From assembly GCA_035048815.1 (NCBI GenBank), contig JAUCBN010000055.1, positions 1,557,501-1,621,500 on the forward strand: a DNA stretch of 64,000 nucleotides, written 5' to 3'. Under the pieces are notes generated by a model. The model had not been told where the DNA came from. It saw only the letters and a list, made by a program, of their open reading frames with translations, and made no database searches. The translations under genes were made by a program, and so were the position numbers. The DNA comes from Abelmoschus esculentus (taxonomy: Eukaryota; Streptophyta; Magnoliopsida; Malvales; Malvaceae). The first letter of the stretch is position 1. The number at the start of each line of letters is the position of its first letter. This document shows, piece by piece, positions 24,101 through 37,499 of this stretch.

Positions 24101-27100
24101 TCTACCTTGTTCTCTTCAACCTGAAAGCATAGCAAAGAGCATGACTATGAAGAAGTTGAAATAAACGACAATTCTTTCTATGCAATTCAAAGGAATTCAG
24201 ACAAAAATAAACCTAAAGAAGTGACAATACTAAATACTGTAAAATATCCCCCAGATAGAGAACTTGCGGAGTTTCAACTTCATCTCAGTTCTCAAGGAAT
24301 AGGGTAATCTTTTTAATTCATTCACATCAGTTGGACCAAAATGAAGTAATGAAGAAAATTAGTAGAAATTAACAAGCAGTTTTTCTTCTATTTTCTTTTC
24401 TTTTTCATGTAGTTTTGATAGGAAGATAAACGGAACAATAAAGCAGCAACCAATGGCAATCCAAGTATAAGGCATTTTTACAGAAGAAAACGTCTACAAA
24501 ATAATAGCATCATGTAGTTTTTATGAAGTTTCAGTCTACAAAAATTTAAAATATCAAATATGAAACCAGATATCCAAAACTGCGGATAGAGAATATGAAA
24601 TGAAGGTCTATACTGACTAGTATTTACAATTTAGTAAATCCATATGAAATAATAATACTGAATTTAAGACTTGTATTACTATGGAAACCCAATTAATTTG
24701 AATGAATGTTTTGTCCAGTAGAGCTAAAAGATTGAATACAACATGAAGTCTCACATTACAGCTCAAATCATCTTGAATTCTAGATATAAAAGGAGAATAA
24801 GTAATCAACAAACTACGTTCCAGTTCTATGACAACCACTTGCCTGAAGCTTTGTAGTCAGGCCTTTCTTCTCCTCTTCGAGCTCTCTAATCTAGAGTAAC
24901 AAAAATGCATGGAAAAGGAATAATAAGAAAGCGAAGAGAAAGAAGAGATATTTACCAGAAATTTAGAAAATTCAAACAACAACTGAACATATCATCATAC
25001 CTGAGCTCTTAATTTCCTGATCTGAGCCTCTTGAGCAGCCTGCTTCTTTGAAAGCTCTTCACCTGAGAGGAGAGACAAATATCCAGCAACAAGAACTCAT
25101 ATACAACAAAGGTTCAAGTTTTCTCAGAATCATCTAGCCAACTAAAATCTCAATCAGACACAGAAGTATATGCACTGAGAATTTTCTTTTTACACTAAGT
25201 TTCCATTATAAATTATACGAGTGGCGAGCATCCGTTATAGTAGCCCCAAGTAAGGGTTAGGTGGGCAAGGGATTGATGATACATACAGAGAACTTTAACC
25301 ACTCCGATTGAGGGAGTTCTCTATATTTACAACCTATACCCCGCCTACCCAATCCTCCTCTTAAGTATTGCAGATAAACCTGTTCAAGTTATTTCTTGAT
25401 AATGAAGTGTGTCCAACTGTCCATATATTTTCCATTATAGTTGGGCTCTTTTTACAGGAACACCATTACAAAGAAATTACGAGGAAAACAAAATGTTTTT
25501 GAATAAGTTAAAAAAAATGTTATAGCACATCAAATTTATATAGCAGTTTGCAGATCTCACCTTCAGCCATGACTTGATTAATTATTTCATCTTTTTCCTT
25601 TAAAAGAGCAGCAGCATCACTTTTTTTATTCTGCTCTCTTCGAAGAGTATCCCTTTCTTTAGTCAAGGCATAAACCTGGAAAAACATACACCAAGAGACA
25701 ACTTTGAAATATATTATATTTAATCTAAAACAGATAACCTTTTTCCTAGAATATCTGTGCAGTTATCACCATCTTCTATGAAAGCACAAAGCATTCACAT
25801 AATTTTCAAATAACTGCAACTACGGGGTAAACTACATGCCATTTATCACTTTTCTAAATTACCCTAAATGAATCAGATATCAAGCAAAAAAAAATCTTAG
25901 GTAATGGAGATAATCACACAGCATAGTAAGATGAAAACTGAATATTATCGCGTACTGATAACCTTTCAATTATATGTAGGCAACTTAAAGCATTATATAC
26001 CTTAATTGTTGCTGCTCTTACAAGAGTGAGAAAGAGAGACAAAGTGCTGAAACCCACAGATCATCACCCAGGTAATAATTTCGTATCATACTTAATCTCA
26101 TAGATTTAGTCAATAATACCATTTAATCCAATACACTCCTTAAAGGTATGACAAATATTTTAATTCATGGTCAAGATATTGAGACAATTGCGAAGTGGAA
26201 GTCTTATTGGGAACCTATTCCACATAGTTTATAAACATAGTATGTGGCTACAGACTTTACAAGATGTTACTAAAGGATTTTCTATAACCCCGATGCAATT
26301 ACAGTTAAGGTGTGCATTTGGTTGGTTTTGTTTTTATATACCAAAAACCGAATAAACCGAACTGAATTTCTCCCTAACCGACAAGCCAAATTGATCATTT
26401 CCTTTTTTACTTTTCTAAGATTCATTTATAAAATAAAAAATTATCATTGTAATTTTAAACATTTATTTTTGATTAATTAAATAATTTGATCGAGTTATTT
26501 CATATTTGGGTATTTAATTTCATATTTAGATTAAATTAATTAAACATATACATGTAATATATTACTTGAAAAAACTTAATTAAACGGCTTGGATTTCTGA
26601 AACTGAATCCGTACCGATTTAACAGCCGAAACTGAATAAACCGAATAAATTTGGTTAGTTTGGTTTAGCCAACCTTTTGTTCACCCCTAATTACGATAAT
26701 GCTCAATAGAATAACCCTCGACTTCAAACTCACTGCAACAGGATAATCTTTCTGTAATCAGTTTAGCTAGATATTTAACATTTACAACTCATATGCTTGT
26801 TGCCTACAATCAACTTTGAGCATTCAACAAACTAGAAATTGAGTCAGAAATCTGATTCTTGAACAAGGCTGGGCCCATACACTTGATAGACATCAAACAT
26901 GTATGCACAATGATTCGTGGCATCTGAATCTATAATATATAAAAAATTAAAATGAAATTATCCTTTATAGTTTACTATCTTACTAAACTGACATTAAAAT
27001 AATATTTTATTATTATTAAATTTTGAACATTAGAAAACTATTTTATTGAAGCTTGAATTACGCTTTCTATCCATGTTAAATTATACTTTTACTGTAATTC

Positions 27101-30100
27101 ATTAATGTTGAGTTTCACTTCCAGTGATATTTCAATTGACAATTATATATCAATTAAACTAAGACTTACCATGATAAAATAGATGCATTAGTATCCAATG
27201 TTTAGGCATTTTCATTCAGGTGCTAGATTCATTATTATTTTCATTCAGGCTTTAACTATGACTAGAATTTCTTTTATTATTATAATATTTTAATCATGCT
27301 CAACAATTTAAATAATAATAATATTAGTTTGCATTAATTACATGAATAAAATTATATTATTTAATAGACAAAAAATAAACACAAACTCATGTGCAATGCA
27401 TAGCATTTAACACAATATCACAAGGAAGTCTTAACACATTAAAATTTCTCAATGACAATATCACAAGGAATAGAAACAAGAAACTAATATCAGAAATCAA
27501 GAAAAAAAATGAAGAGGAATGCTTGGAACATACCTTCCTTTCAAGAGTTGAAACCCTTTGATGACATTCCTCTCGCAAAGACTCCATTTCTGCTTCATTG
27601 GATTTTCTCTGTTCCAAGCTTTCAGCTGTTAATTTGCAATCTTTTTCATTGTTATTAGGACAGAGACTGTAGGGTATCTTTCTAAACATTAATTGCTCAT
27701 CTTTAACCGTTAGATAATTAATCTCAAACAATAAAAGAAAAAGGACACTCTAGTAGAAAGTGATCAACTTATATTAAGAGGGGAAATGAACGAAACGCTT
27801 GGCGGTTGCAAGGGTATTTTGGGAACCTTTTACGACTAGTCCTTATGGTACTGAATGACCATTCAGAGGGGGAGCCCCAAATAGTTATTCAGTCCATATT
27901 ACCAGCATGGGTGCTATAGACTATTCCAGGGAATAGCAATCATTGAACCAAAGTGTGGAATCCCTGTGCCTCACCCAATGAGGCCTAAAAACCAAACATG
28001 CCACAAACGATAATGTGTTTTTATTCAAGAAATCATTAACTGTTACCTCTATCGAGATGTGTGTTTTTATTCAAAAAAGCACCAAAAGTCAACAAACAAG
28101 ATGAAAACATATTAGGTATGACTAGCATAGAGACAAACCAAACCATGTTAAACCATCCAAGCCAAGAAAAAAAGGCTGTACAGACCTTCAAATCTTCAAT
28201 TACAACTTTAAGTTGCTCATTCTCATTCATCAGCTTAGAGATTTCATCAGCTTTTGCCTGAAAATGAAACAAAATGAAATTGGAGATTCAAGAACTGTAA
28301 AAACTTCAATGTTCATACAATATAAAATGATTTCTTCCCTTCGGCGCCCTTTCTCTTGGACAGATGTAACAGAAGATACCATCTCAAAGTCAAACATGTG
28401 GAAAAGAAAGTAAAGTTCGTAACCAATCAAATCAAAGGTGTAAGTTTCCCTTCTATTGTTAGTAGTAAAAGCCTCTTCTCCTAGGACGTAAAGCTAGGAA
28501 CCTAAGTTCTAACCTCAGAAAATCAGCCTAGCAGAGAGTGACATACAAACCACTTACCCCCCACATATAAAAATAAAGAAAATTAAACATAGGCCTCCAG
28601 GTATTATAGAGCAACACAAAGGATCTAACCTATGCCATGTTATTGGGCATATGGGGGGGGGGGGATGAAAAGAGAAGGAAATGTGCTCAGAGAAAACTTA
28701 GAATATCATTAGTGAACTAATAAAAACAGCATTGTAAAGCAATGGAAGACATCAAGTACCTGAGCTTGTCTTGCAGCACCTTGTAATGCGGATTCCATCA
28801 TTTTCATTTCCATCTTCATCTTCTCCAATTCAAGGATAGAATCTGCAGAGTTAGACAAGGTGGTTGCAGAACTCAAGCGTATATCTTCTTTAGCATCAGT
28901 TTCACCATCATTAATCGGCCGGTCCACTTCAACTCTTGTAGCGTTTTCATCATTTTGTAGAACCGACTCAGTGGTCAGCATAAGTTCCTGAGCACTGTTA
29001 GTCTCCTCTACGATAATAGAATGTGAACTAGAAGGCATTGGCTCATCAGGGGGATGGCCGGCATCAGCTTGGCTATCACTTGATTCCTCAGATTTAACTG
29101 GAGAACCAGAACCCTTCTCTAAAATCTCTTCTGTTTGTGTCTTTTGTTCATCATCAGTTTCATGCACGTCTACCACATCCCTTGACTCTGCTGGCACAGG
29201 CTCAATAACTTCAACTGTGTCTACCTCTACAGTATCTGGTTTGGCTTCCTTGGAGTCAGAATCTGCAGAGGGTACTACATCTGAAATATCTTTCTGTTGT
29301 TCATTTTCTGGAGAATCTGACAACTTGACACTATTAAAGGTAGATTCAAAAGGTTCCGCAGAAACTGTTTCTGATTCTGATTCAGCTTTACAAGGGTCCG
29401 AAGCCACAGTATCTGCTCTCTCCACAGACTCTGAATGCTCGTTATTTTTGTCTACCTTAACAGCGTCTTTATCTTCTTCAACAGTGGTTTTCACATGTGA
29501 ATGAACTGACCTGTCAGTTTCAGCCTTTTCTTTTTCCTTCACATTGGATGGACTCTCTGAAGATTCAAGTTTTTCTGATGATTCAACATCAGTCTCCTCA
29601 CTTTTCTGACCGATAAAGGCCATAACCGGATCAAATAGTGGTTTTCTGTCTGAAGACCATAATCCTGAAGCTGGAGAGAATACAGACAGAAAGCCATTTG
29701 TAAGACTGGTTCAAGACCCGCATTATAACCACCATCTACTTGTAATCAACATTAGTTCAACTTTGAAAATATTGGAAATGATAAGCCATTAGAAGCATCA
29801 ACTTTTTTGGAATTTCATGTGCACAAGAAAAGTTTAAAAACAAGTCACCAGTATGTAGTGTTTCTTTAAGCATGATATCAACATTGACTTATTATTTATG
29901 CGAAGAATGTGACAAAATACAGTAATATGGAGATAAAGCAGACAGTTAACAAACGGGATTTATTTTTTTTATTATTCCAAACTCAAATAAAATATTGGAA
30001 AAGTTAACCCTTCACAGGATAATTCATGAATGGTAAATATAAACAATTCATTTCTTTTTTCATATTTCACATTTCTACCTTCAAGTCAATTACAACATCG

Positions 30101-30542
30101 GCACTCCAATAGGCAGTAGAGGCAAACTACAACTTAGGCTTCCTAATTGACATCCATGGAACTAAAGCATGACACATGCAACATGCCACTTGCTTAACAA
30201 ACTTTACAACTCTAGTTTAGTAACCTGCTGATTCACACAAGCTACGACAGCATCTGTTACTATTTACCAAAATGAACCTAATATCTTAATGCAAAACCTA
30301 ACATAGGTTTATACTATACATTTGCATCCAAACGCTTTATTACACAAAATACAAACAACGTAAGCAATTTAAATCAAAACAAAAAATGTACCTTCATTGT
30401 TGCTTGATTCAGACTTCTCCTCAAACCCGAGAGCTGTATCAAAATTCTTCTCAATATTCTTCACGCTCTCTTGGAATTTATTGACTGCCCCGGCAAGATC
30501 AGGAAAGTTCCCTAAAGACACCTTCCCGCTGAACCAAGCCAT
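21169..30542 (-). CDS. GC5: Golgin candidate 5 (TMF-type golgin)
   Basis: A long coiled-coil Golgi tether with a TMF-type C-terminus (Rab6-binding in other species). Nineteen exons: 30542-30392, 29670-28760, 28257-28186, 27608-27534, 25675-25561, 25062-25001, 24890-24843, 24120-23836, 23748-23689, 23582-23499, 23401-23336, 23237-23139, 23055-22837, 22494-22380, 22309-22089, 21953-21894, 21796-21683, 21372-21298, 21207-21169. They sum to 2871 nt, 956 residues, the length I recall for Arabidopsis GC5. The N-terminus MAWFSGKVSLGNFPDLAGAV and LWSSDRKPLFDPVMAFIG are typical. Exon 2 encodes about 250 Ser/Glu/Asp-rich, probably disordered residues. From about residue 335 nearly all is coiled coil. 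The C-terminal TMF region includes ALELMGERDEE and LEELRADIVDLKEMYREQV. Intron 7 uses a GC donor (CAG|GCAAGT). Confidence 0.95.
26305..26690. repeat. MITE in GC5 intron 4
   Basis: The left end TTAAGGTGTGCATTTGGTTG and the inverse of the right end, TTAGGGGTGAACAAAAGGTT, form imperfect terminal inverted repeats. Internal runs of CCGAATAAACCGAA are typical of the common plant GGGTGTGCATTCGGTT repeat class. TTA at both outer ends may be a target duplication of the PIF/Harbinger type. Confidence 0.7.
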
Positions 30543-32371
30543 CCTTTTTTAACTATATATACCTAAAACAATTCGATCTGAAAACTCAAATCCACCAATT
30601 CAAGCACATTAGAAACCTTACATTGATATACCACAAATAATTTGATTAAAAGAAAAATACCATGATCCAACTTGTTCAAATCAGAAACCAACAAGATCTA
30701 AATCCAAACTTGCATACAAAGGAAGAATTACGAATTAACGATACATTCAAAACAATATAAACGCTGAGAATTTGAGACACTGAACGTGATAAAAGAAAAA
30801 GGGGAAATTGAAGAAGAAAAAACGAAAAATCGCTGTTGTGATTAGTTAAATTCATCATCGTAACTCATAAGCAAAATCAAAGAAAGTGAAAGATACGTCA
30901 TAACTAAGAAGAATACACAATTAAATCGATTCGAGATAAAAACATATATACATATAATCCAACGAAAACGCGAGACTCAAACTATCGGGAGGAAAAGAAG
31001 CATGAGTGAGATATGGAACCTGATAGTAAATGCGCGAGATTCCTATAGAAGAAGAGTTTGGCTTATAGAGTGGAAGAGAAGCTCGGTGGATCGAGGAAAG
31101 AAGCGGAAAGAAATGAGATCGATCTACTTTTTGCTTCTTTCGTCTTCCTTTTTGGGTGGATGAAGATGATTGATTCGAGGCAGTACGCCGTCGTTTCGCC
31201 GAGATTGAAATTTTAACAGCAGATACGAAATGATTTAACATACAAATAAGTGTAAAAATATTTTTTAAAAGAATCTCAAAGTTTTATAAAATTCATAAAA
31301 TAACCTCTAAATTCCTTAGATATCTTAAATTTCAAATCTCAAAATCATCACCGTTTCCGTCGTCCGATAATCATTTATGAATTTACCCCTTCGATCATCA
31401 AATTTAGCCTATCATCTTTATTATATATCATCGAAAAATGATAAATGATGTGTCCGTCAAATATTAAGTTTTGGTTTAATGTTCGATATTTGGTCGGTAC
31501 ACTATTTTTCGACATCATATTAAGAGAAATGATCAATTAAATTCGACGGTACGAGAAGTGAGCTCAGAAACAACAATCCACAGTGAAAACAATGATAATT
31601 TGAGGTGAATGCAAGTATCCTTTTTAGTTATTGTTCTTATAAAACTACCCCCCCCCCCCCCCAACCTTTTGGTTTCACAGGTAGATGGTCCTCTTCTGTT
31701 GTCGTCTACGTGTTTCCGGGACAAAAACCGGTTCTCTTCGGGCCGATGTTGTTAGAGCAGTCAATACCTACCACCGCTGAAGACAGGATCTGAAGTTTAG
31801 CTCAAGATGACGCTTGGCTGTCGTCCTAAAGCTCATGATATAGACAAATGTTGGCACCTTCATCAGTTCTAATGAGATAGGCAGCCTCAAAGAAGGGTAA
31901 ATTGTCAGAGACTACCAAATAAGTATAGACATGAAACCAAAACATTTCTGCAATCTTACATCTAAGTTTACATTGCACTAACCAGAGTTTCTGTACCGAC
32001 TTCATGTCCGAAGATGTTGGCGTCTGGCAAGTTGCAAAACGGCAAACTTGGCTATGAATTGGATATTATTAGTCTAAATGCTTTCATTCAATCAATTAGA
32101 GAGGAAAAAAGAAAACTCTGATAGACATGCTTCAGTTGTTACTATGGCTAAGAACACCGGAAACTGGAGGCCCTTGGCTCAACTTTCATGTAACTTATAA
32201 TTAGGTTGTGTTCCGAAGTACAACGGCATCACACTTCACATAAATACAAAATAAAAAAAAAAAAGATTGCACCATAAAAAGGGATGTCATATTTAGACAT
32301 CAGTTCAAGTCTGCAACAAACCGCATTCGAATTGCAGGGTTGATCCTCAATTACATCTTTAGCACCAGAAT
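30543..32371. other. GC5 upstream region and CURT1C 3' flank
   Basis: The part next to 30542 is the GC5 5' untranslated region or promoter on the minus strand. It is followed by AT-rich DNA and, near 31649-31662, a run of C residues. The CURT1C 3' untranslated region occupies the right end. Open frames here (for example 30921-31241) show no recognisable domain. Confidence 0.5.
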
Positions 32372-34202
32372 TCACTGTCCAAATATTTGTGATATTGTCT
32401 TGTTAATGATTTGGTACAGTTCTTCCCTGCAAATGGGGGCCGTTCATAGGTTGTTAAAGATTCACAAAATCACCTATGGTGGTTCTCTCTTCCTAGAAAA
32501 AGATCATTTTATGTGTGCAAGTAACAATTATGGTTTTACCATCAAGCAATCTCTATTCTCTAAAGTCGAGGAATTCTACTTACCGATCTGGTTTGAACAA
32601 GAGATACCGGTAAACAAACCACTGAAAAGAAGGAAAATATGAATTAGTAATTGAAGCCTCGGTGGACTTGGGGAAACATAAATATGTAGCGGTGATATGT
32701 TAAGCACGGTTGAAAGCTAGTGTTCAGGCAACTTACTGCAGAAAACAGTATTCCAATAATTTCTAGCACAACTGGGATAATTGGCAATTTGTCAACAGCC
32801 TGTTCATATCAAAGGAGGCTTGAAGTCATGTCTGAGCTCAAAGTTATTATTCTAATAGTTAAAAGTTACAAATATGGTTTGAAACTCCAAATCAGTCGAT
32901 TACCGAAATCACATTCGTTGATGTCCACAGGGCCACAATAGCTGCAAATCCCAGACCAATGACACCTACCTTATCTTCATCAGATTTATCCCACTGTTCC
33001 AAAGAAATCAAAGCAAAATCGGGAAAAAAGAAAAAAACTATGCCTTATACACTGCTGCCTAAGACAGGAATCAAAGATGAAAACTTTCCCTTTCTTTACT
33101 GAAATCAAACTATAAGACAATACCAGAAAATACAGGAGGAGAAATGAAAATATAAAAGTTTATATGAAATTCCAGTATAGAGATTCTGTTATTTCTTGAA
33201 CGAAGTACTTACCATCCCCCACCCCTCCCTCGATACGTTTCAAGCACATATCAAGTGCAGTCAGGATAATAATACACAACTATTTGTCTATGAAAGAGAA
33301 ACTTACAACATTTCGCACAGACTCAACAATACTAAGCGAGGTTGAAGACTCTGAGCTATCACCTGTAGCCTTCACAATAACAGCACAGTTTTGCCTCCCT
33401 GCAACTGCAATACAAGGAAATTGGGCAACAAGAGGAAAGGAAAAGTAATGTAGAACCTAATTGCCAAACATTTTCAGCTAGGAACCAAGTTTCCCACCAA
33501 CATCACAGAAACTAAAAGCGATTCTATATACCCCCACTGATAAGTCATAAACACCTAATTCCAATTTCAAGTAATTGCTCTGTACTTATACTGCAACAGC
33601 CAAATGATTAACATAGTTGAATCCCATTCTGGCCTCGAAACATGAAAGATAACTAGACGGCACAATGAACCGAAGACGGAAAACCATTAACTGAGAATTT
33701 CTACCTTGCCCTAAGTTTAATTTTCTAAACACCAAAGACTGCCACAATATTTGTCCATTTCCATGTCACTCACACACTCAAGTAAACATGCAATCCATTG
33801 TTTTAGCAGAAGCCCCACAAAAATTTCCCTAAAACCTCATTGTTAACCTCAAGTATCCAGAGATTGATATTTATGACTGGGTTTATATGTAACTAAAAGC
33901 ATCATCCATCTCATAAAGATCTATAACTACCATAAGAAAAAGGTAAAAACAAAACAAAACAAAAAACATATGAACATATAGACCCAAATTCAACTATGAA
34001 CCAACCAAAGACTACCCAAGTAAAAATTGAACCATAAAATTCAAATTTACAGTAAAATCTTAAAAGACAGTTGCTTAAGGATAAGTTAAGTGAACAACAC
34101 ACCTCGGGTATAAGAAACTAAGGGTTTCTGAGAAGTCCTGAAAAGGGTCTTTCTATCTTGTAAAAGCAATGGCGGGAGCAAACTTGCAGTAAGGGAAGCC
34201 AT
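32372..34202 (-). CDS. CURT1C: CURVATURE THYLAKOID 1C-like protein, chloroplastic
   Basis: A small thylakoid membrane protein of the CURT1 family, which bends grana margins. Six exons: 34202-34103, 33404-33307, 32993-32904, 32799-32737, 32621-32584, 32426-32372; 444 nt, 147 residues. The N-terminus MASLTASLLPPLLLQDRKT is Ser/Leu-rich and fits a transit peptide. Mature-part hallmarks are SVRNVWDKSDEDKVG, the first membrane segment VIGLGFAAIVALWTS, DKLPIIPVVLEIIGILFSAW for the second, then VYRYLLFKPDR and an amphipathic C-terminal helix ending IFGQ. Closest by gene neighbourhood to Arabidopsis CURT1C (At1g52220 from memory), but CURT1A and CURT1B are similar, so the subtype rests partly on synteny. 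Confidence 0.92.
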
Positions 34203-36709
34203 GAAAATACCTGCCAAAAAAGGACAAAAAAAGCAATTTTGAAAAGTGGGTTATTCTGGTTGGAGTCCAAAAGGGTTAAGATTAACCATGAAAAAGAACA
34301 AAGAAATTTATATGAGGAAGATAACCGAGTTTAAGGCTTCTGCCTCAGTTGCAGCTAAAAAAGAAACTGAGATCGAGAGACACCTTTTCAAATAATAATA
34401 ACAAAAATTCTGTGGTCAGGCAGAGCTAATAGCGAATCGTGCCAATGCCTTAATCAATCTGGACCTCAAAATCAAAGGAGGAGAAAGAAATCAAGTGGTT
34501 TATGGCTTCTCTTCTCCCGCAGGTATGTTTATTTGTTGGATAAACTACCCCATCGGTCACCAGAGTATTACATCTTTTCTACATTAGTCATTTAAGTGTT
34601 TCTATAAATTTGACTACTAATGTTATTTATTTTTTTGTCACCGACCGCTAGAAGCTTGCTATAATAACAGATAATCTGGTCTTAAACTTCTTTGGACCTT
34701 GTTTTTTCATTCAATTTTTAAAGAAATTTCGCTGAACACTTGGTTTCTTTCCATTTTTGTCTAATTTTTCTATTATTTTATGTCTCAATCTTTTTTTTAA
34801 ACTAAAATTCAAATACAACTTCTTCACTCAACTTTATATTTCAACGATTCTGTCGAATGGAGCTTTGGTTTGAATAATGATTATGTTATAAATGTGTCAT
34901 GTTGTAATATATATTTTTCTTATATTGTTTGTTGTTGTTCTTTACCTTTCGTCGTCGAGTTTTGATAAAATTTGTATTGATTTTGTTTTGAATTTTTGAG
35001 TTAAATTTTTTATCTTTGGCCATATTTATGAGCTAAAAACGTTAGTTTTTGTATTTTTTTTGTTAGAAATATATTCATATCATGTTTGTTTACCTAAATT
35101 TATATTGCATTTTTAAATTTTTCTTCATCTAATAAAACTAACTTACTCATATTTAAAGAATTAGTCTTAGTTTAAAATAAATAAATAAATTTAACCTTTA
35201 ATTATATTATACAAAATTGTTATTATCAGAGTCTGAGAATAAATATTGTCCTTATGAACAATATATAATATATGGATAAAATATCCAAAACTTTGGTCGA
35301 ATATGTAATATTAAAATTTTGTTCAATTGCATACATAAAAATTTGGTTTCATTCAATTTTCACAAATGATTAAAAGCGTTACCGACATAGCATCATTTGC
35401 ATTTAAATAGTATGATTGCATTTAAATAGTATGAATAGAAAATAAATGAGTGATTTATTTTTTAAAATGTATATAATTAAATTAAAATTTTATGTGTATA
35501 AATTGTACCAGGCCAAAGTTTATATAATTATAAAAACATATAAATACCAGATTTGCCAACTTTCTTTCTTTGCTAAAACGCCCCTGTAGTTGCATCATCC
35601 ATGATAATTCCAAAGTCCATTGCCAGATTTACCAACTTTCTTTGTTTGTTTAAAGCAAGATGCACGGATAATTCGATCGAATTTTCAGGTGACTCGGGTC
35701 GAACAACTCGACTGCCAGAAAACTGTAGTTCACGGCCTGTGCTGGACCGTGCTCAGCAGAGGTCTAGCCTTTGGTGCAAGGCACTGAATGGAAACACTGC
35801 AACTTCAGTGTGAGAGGCTTGTTTTCTGCATGACAACTAATGTTCCAACCAAGGATTCACCCCATTGTATCAGGTTGAACTTACAAATTTATATGTTTTA
35901 GCAAAGAAAAATTTGAAACTAAACGCCTGAAACTATCTAGGAGTTGAACTTATAAATTTATGACAATCTACTAGATATCACCATCTTTCCTTCTGTAAAC
36001 TTGTAGAGGGATATCATGTTAAATGAAGGTACTGTAAAGTCCATTCCAAACCTGGCCAAACGGTAAGGTCGTGGCACTTCGGTAACAGTTCAAGTACGTT
36101 CTCCATTTCCCAGATTATAATCTGGGCTTTTTAGTCTCTGAATCATATCCTTAATCTAAATTGCATCATGTTACCTGTTTCAGACAATGAAGTCCAAAGA
36201 GAATACCATGTGGATGCTCCAAGGCAGTTGCACTAATGCTTTATCCATGGTGGTCTTTGCACCTGTGAACATTATCGGTATGCAGTTGAACACCACCAAA
36301 TGACTCCATTCTCTCCGACGGGCGAAAATCGAGACCGTTAGTGATCATTCCGGACACGAGAAGAACATCCATGTGAAGGATGCTCTTTGCTTACAGTAGC
36401 CTTCAAAATCCTAACAAACAGCTCCCCATCTGCCAAACTAACCATGGAATCTTGCACATTGCAAAACATTAAGACCAGCTTACATTACAAATTTACAATG
36501 TGAAATGGTTGATCATAATAGCCTTTTGATTAAGTAGATACATTAATTGTAAAACTCATAAATATTGGTAACAAGCATAGAACACCAAGAACATTAAAAA
36601 CCAAATAAACAATCCATAATCAATGGGAACAACAATTGTAACGTTAGCAGAAAACAGTATTTGGAACACTTAAATTTCCCTTCAAAAGATTACAAATTTA
36701 CCAAACCAA
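34203..36709. other. Long intergenic region with an unassigned coding-like stretch
   Basis: From 34520 to 35560 the DNA is AT-rich with no recognisable gene. From about 35570 to 36450 the base composition is more gene-like. On the minus strand near 36330-36250 one frame reads SGMITNGLDFRPSERMESFG and near 36115-36050 another reads MENVLELLPKCHDLTVWPG, but no complete exon chain or family could be assigned. In Arabidopsis the GC5-RPS17 interval holds the HD-Zip gene GL2; I see no homeodomain or START sequence here. Confidence 0.4.
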
Positions 36710-37177
36710 CTAAGCCGGCTGCTGCTGTTGCTCTTGGGACTGGTCAGATTCCAACGGGATCCCAAGCTCCCTTGTTTCTTCCTTCCGGGGCTGCCCAGTC
36801 CTACTTGGAATAGGCACAGCAATGAAAGTCTTGGTCTTGCTAATAGGCCTGCTCTTTTCCAGCTGCACAAAGTCACCGACTTGGAACTGGTTATCCGGGT
36901 CATGAGCCTGGAACTTCTTCTTCTTCCTCACACGCCTCTTGTACTTGGGGTGCGGGGCTAAGCGCACCACTTCCACGGACACGGTCTTATCGTTTGTGGC
37001 ACAAACCACCCTGCCTTGCATGGACTTCATTGCCCTGATTTGAGGGAGAAAAGACGGGGGATTTAGGGGCTGGCAGGAGAGTGAAGAATTGGGTTTTGAG
37101 AGATGAGAGAGGGAAGTTGAGCCATTGAGAAATGGCGACGAAAGTTTTAGAGATTGGAGAGAGGAAGTGATTGACAT
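36710..37177 (-). CDS. RPS17: Plastid 30S ribosomal protein S17
   Basis: An rRNA-binding primary assembly protein of the chloroplast small ribosomal subunit. One uninterrupted exon, 155 residues. Residues 1 to about 48 are Ser/Leu/Pro-rich without acidic residues, a chloroplast transit peptide. The S17 core begins at about residue 50 with MKSMQGRVVCATNDKTVSVE, followed by HPKYKRRVRKKKKFQAHD, FQVGDFVQLEKSRPISKTK and a C-terminal Gln-rich tail (EQQQQPA), an extension that bacterial S17 lacks. The 322 bases between its start and the RopGEF stop hold no gene. Its own promoter must overlap the RopGEF 3' region. Confidence 0.95.
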   Translation of the reverse strand: MSITSSLQSLKLSSPFLNGSTSLSHLSKPNSSLSCQPLNPPSFLPQIRAMKSMQGRVVCATNDKTVSVEVVRLAPHPKYKRRVRKKKKFQAHDPDNQFQVGDFVQLEKSRPISKTKTFIAVPIPSRTGQPRKEETRELGIPLESDQSQEQQQQPA

Positions 37178-37499
37178 TTTTGGGGTTGAAGAAGTAGAAG
37201 GGGATAAGGGAATTGAGGGGATTTTTATTTCTTTCTTTTTTCCTGTTATGGATTGAGTATTTTGGGGTTTGGGACCGTTGCATATACTATTAGTATACAG
37301 TGAGAGCCGTTCGATTAGAGGTAGTCACTGAATTTTATTTTTATACTTATTTTAATTATTGATATTTTACAAAAGGAATCCATGGAAATTTATTTTTGCA
37401 GAAGGTAGCAAACAGCCTGCAAAAGTCAAGAGTAATCCCATATCTATATAAGGTTGAATCTATCAAACTCTTTTCAGTCTCTCTATCACTATGCTTCTA

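Noticed and set aside
29217..29504. Plus-strand frame opposite GC5 exon 2
   Set aside because: Antisense shadow of the Ser/Glu-rich golgin coding exon.
31649..31662. Runs of C or G (also near 1369-1380 and 28652-28664)
   Set aside because: Simple homopolymers without accompanying structure; possible sequencing-difficult sites but not features.
32340..32642. 100-codon plus-strand frame
   Set aside because: Antisense to CURT1C exons 5-6 and the intron between them.
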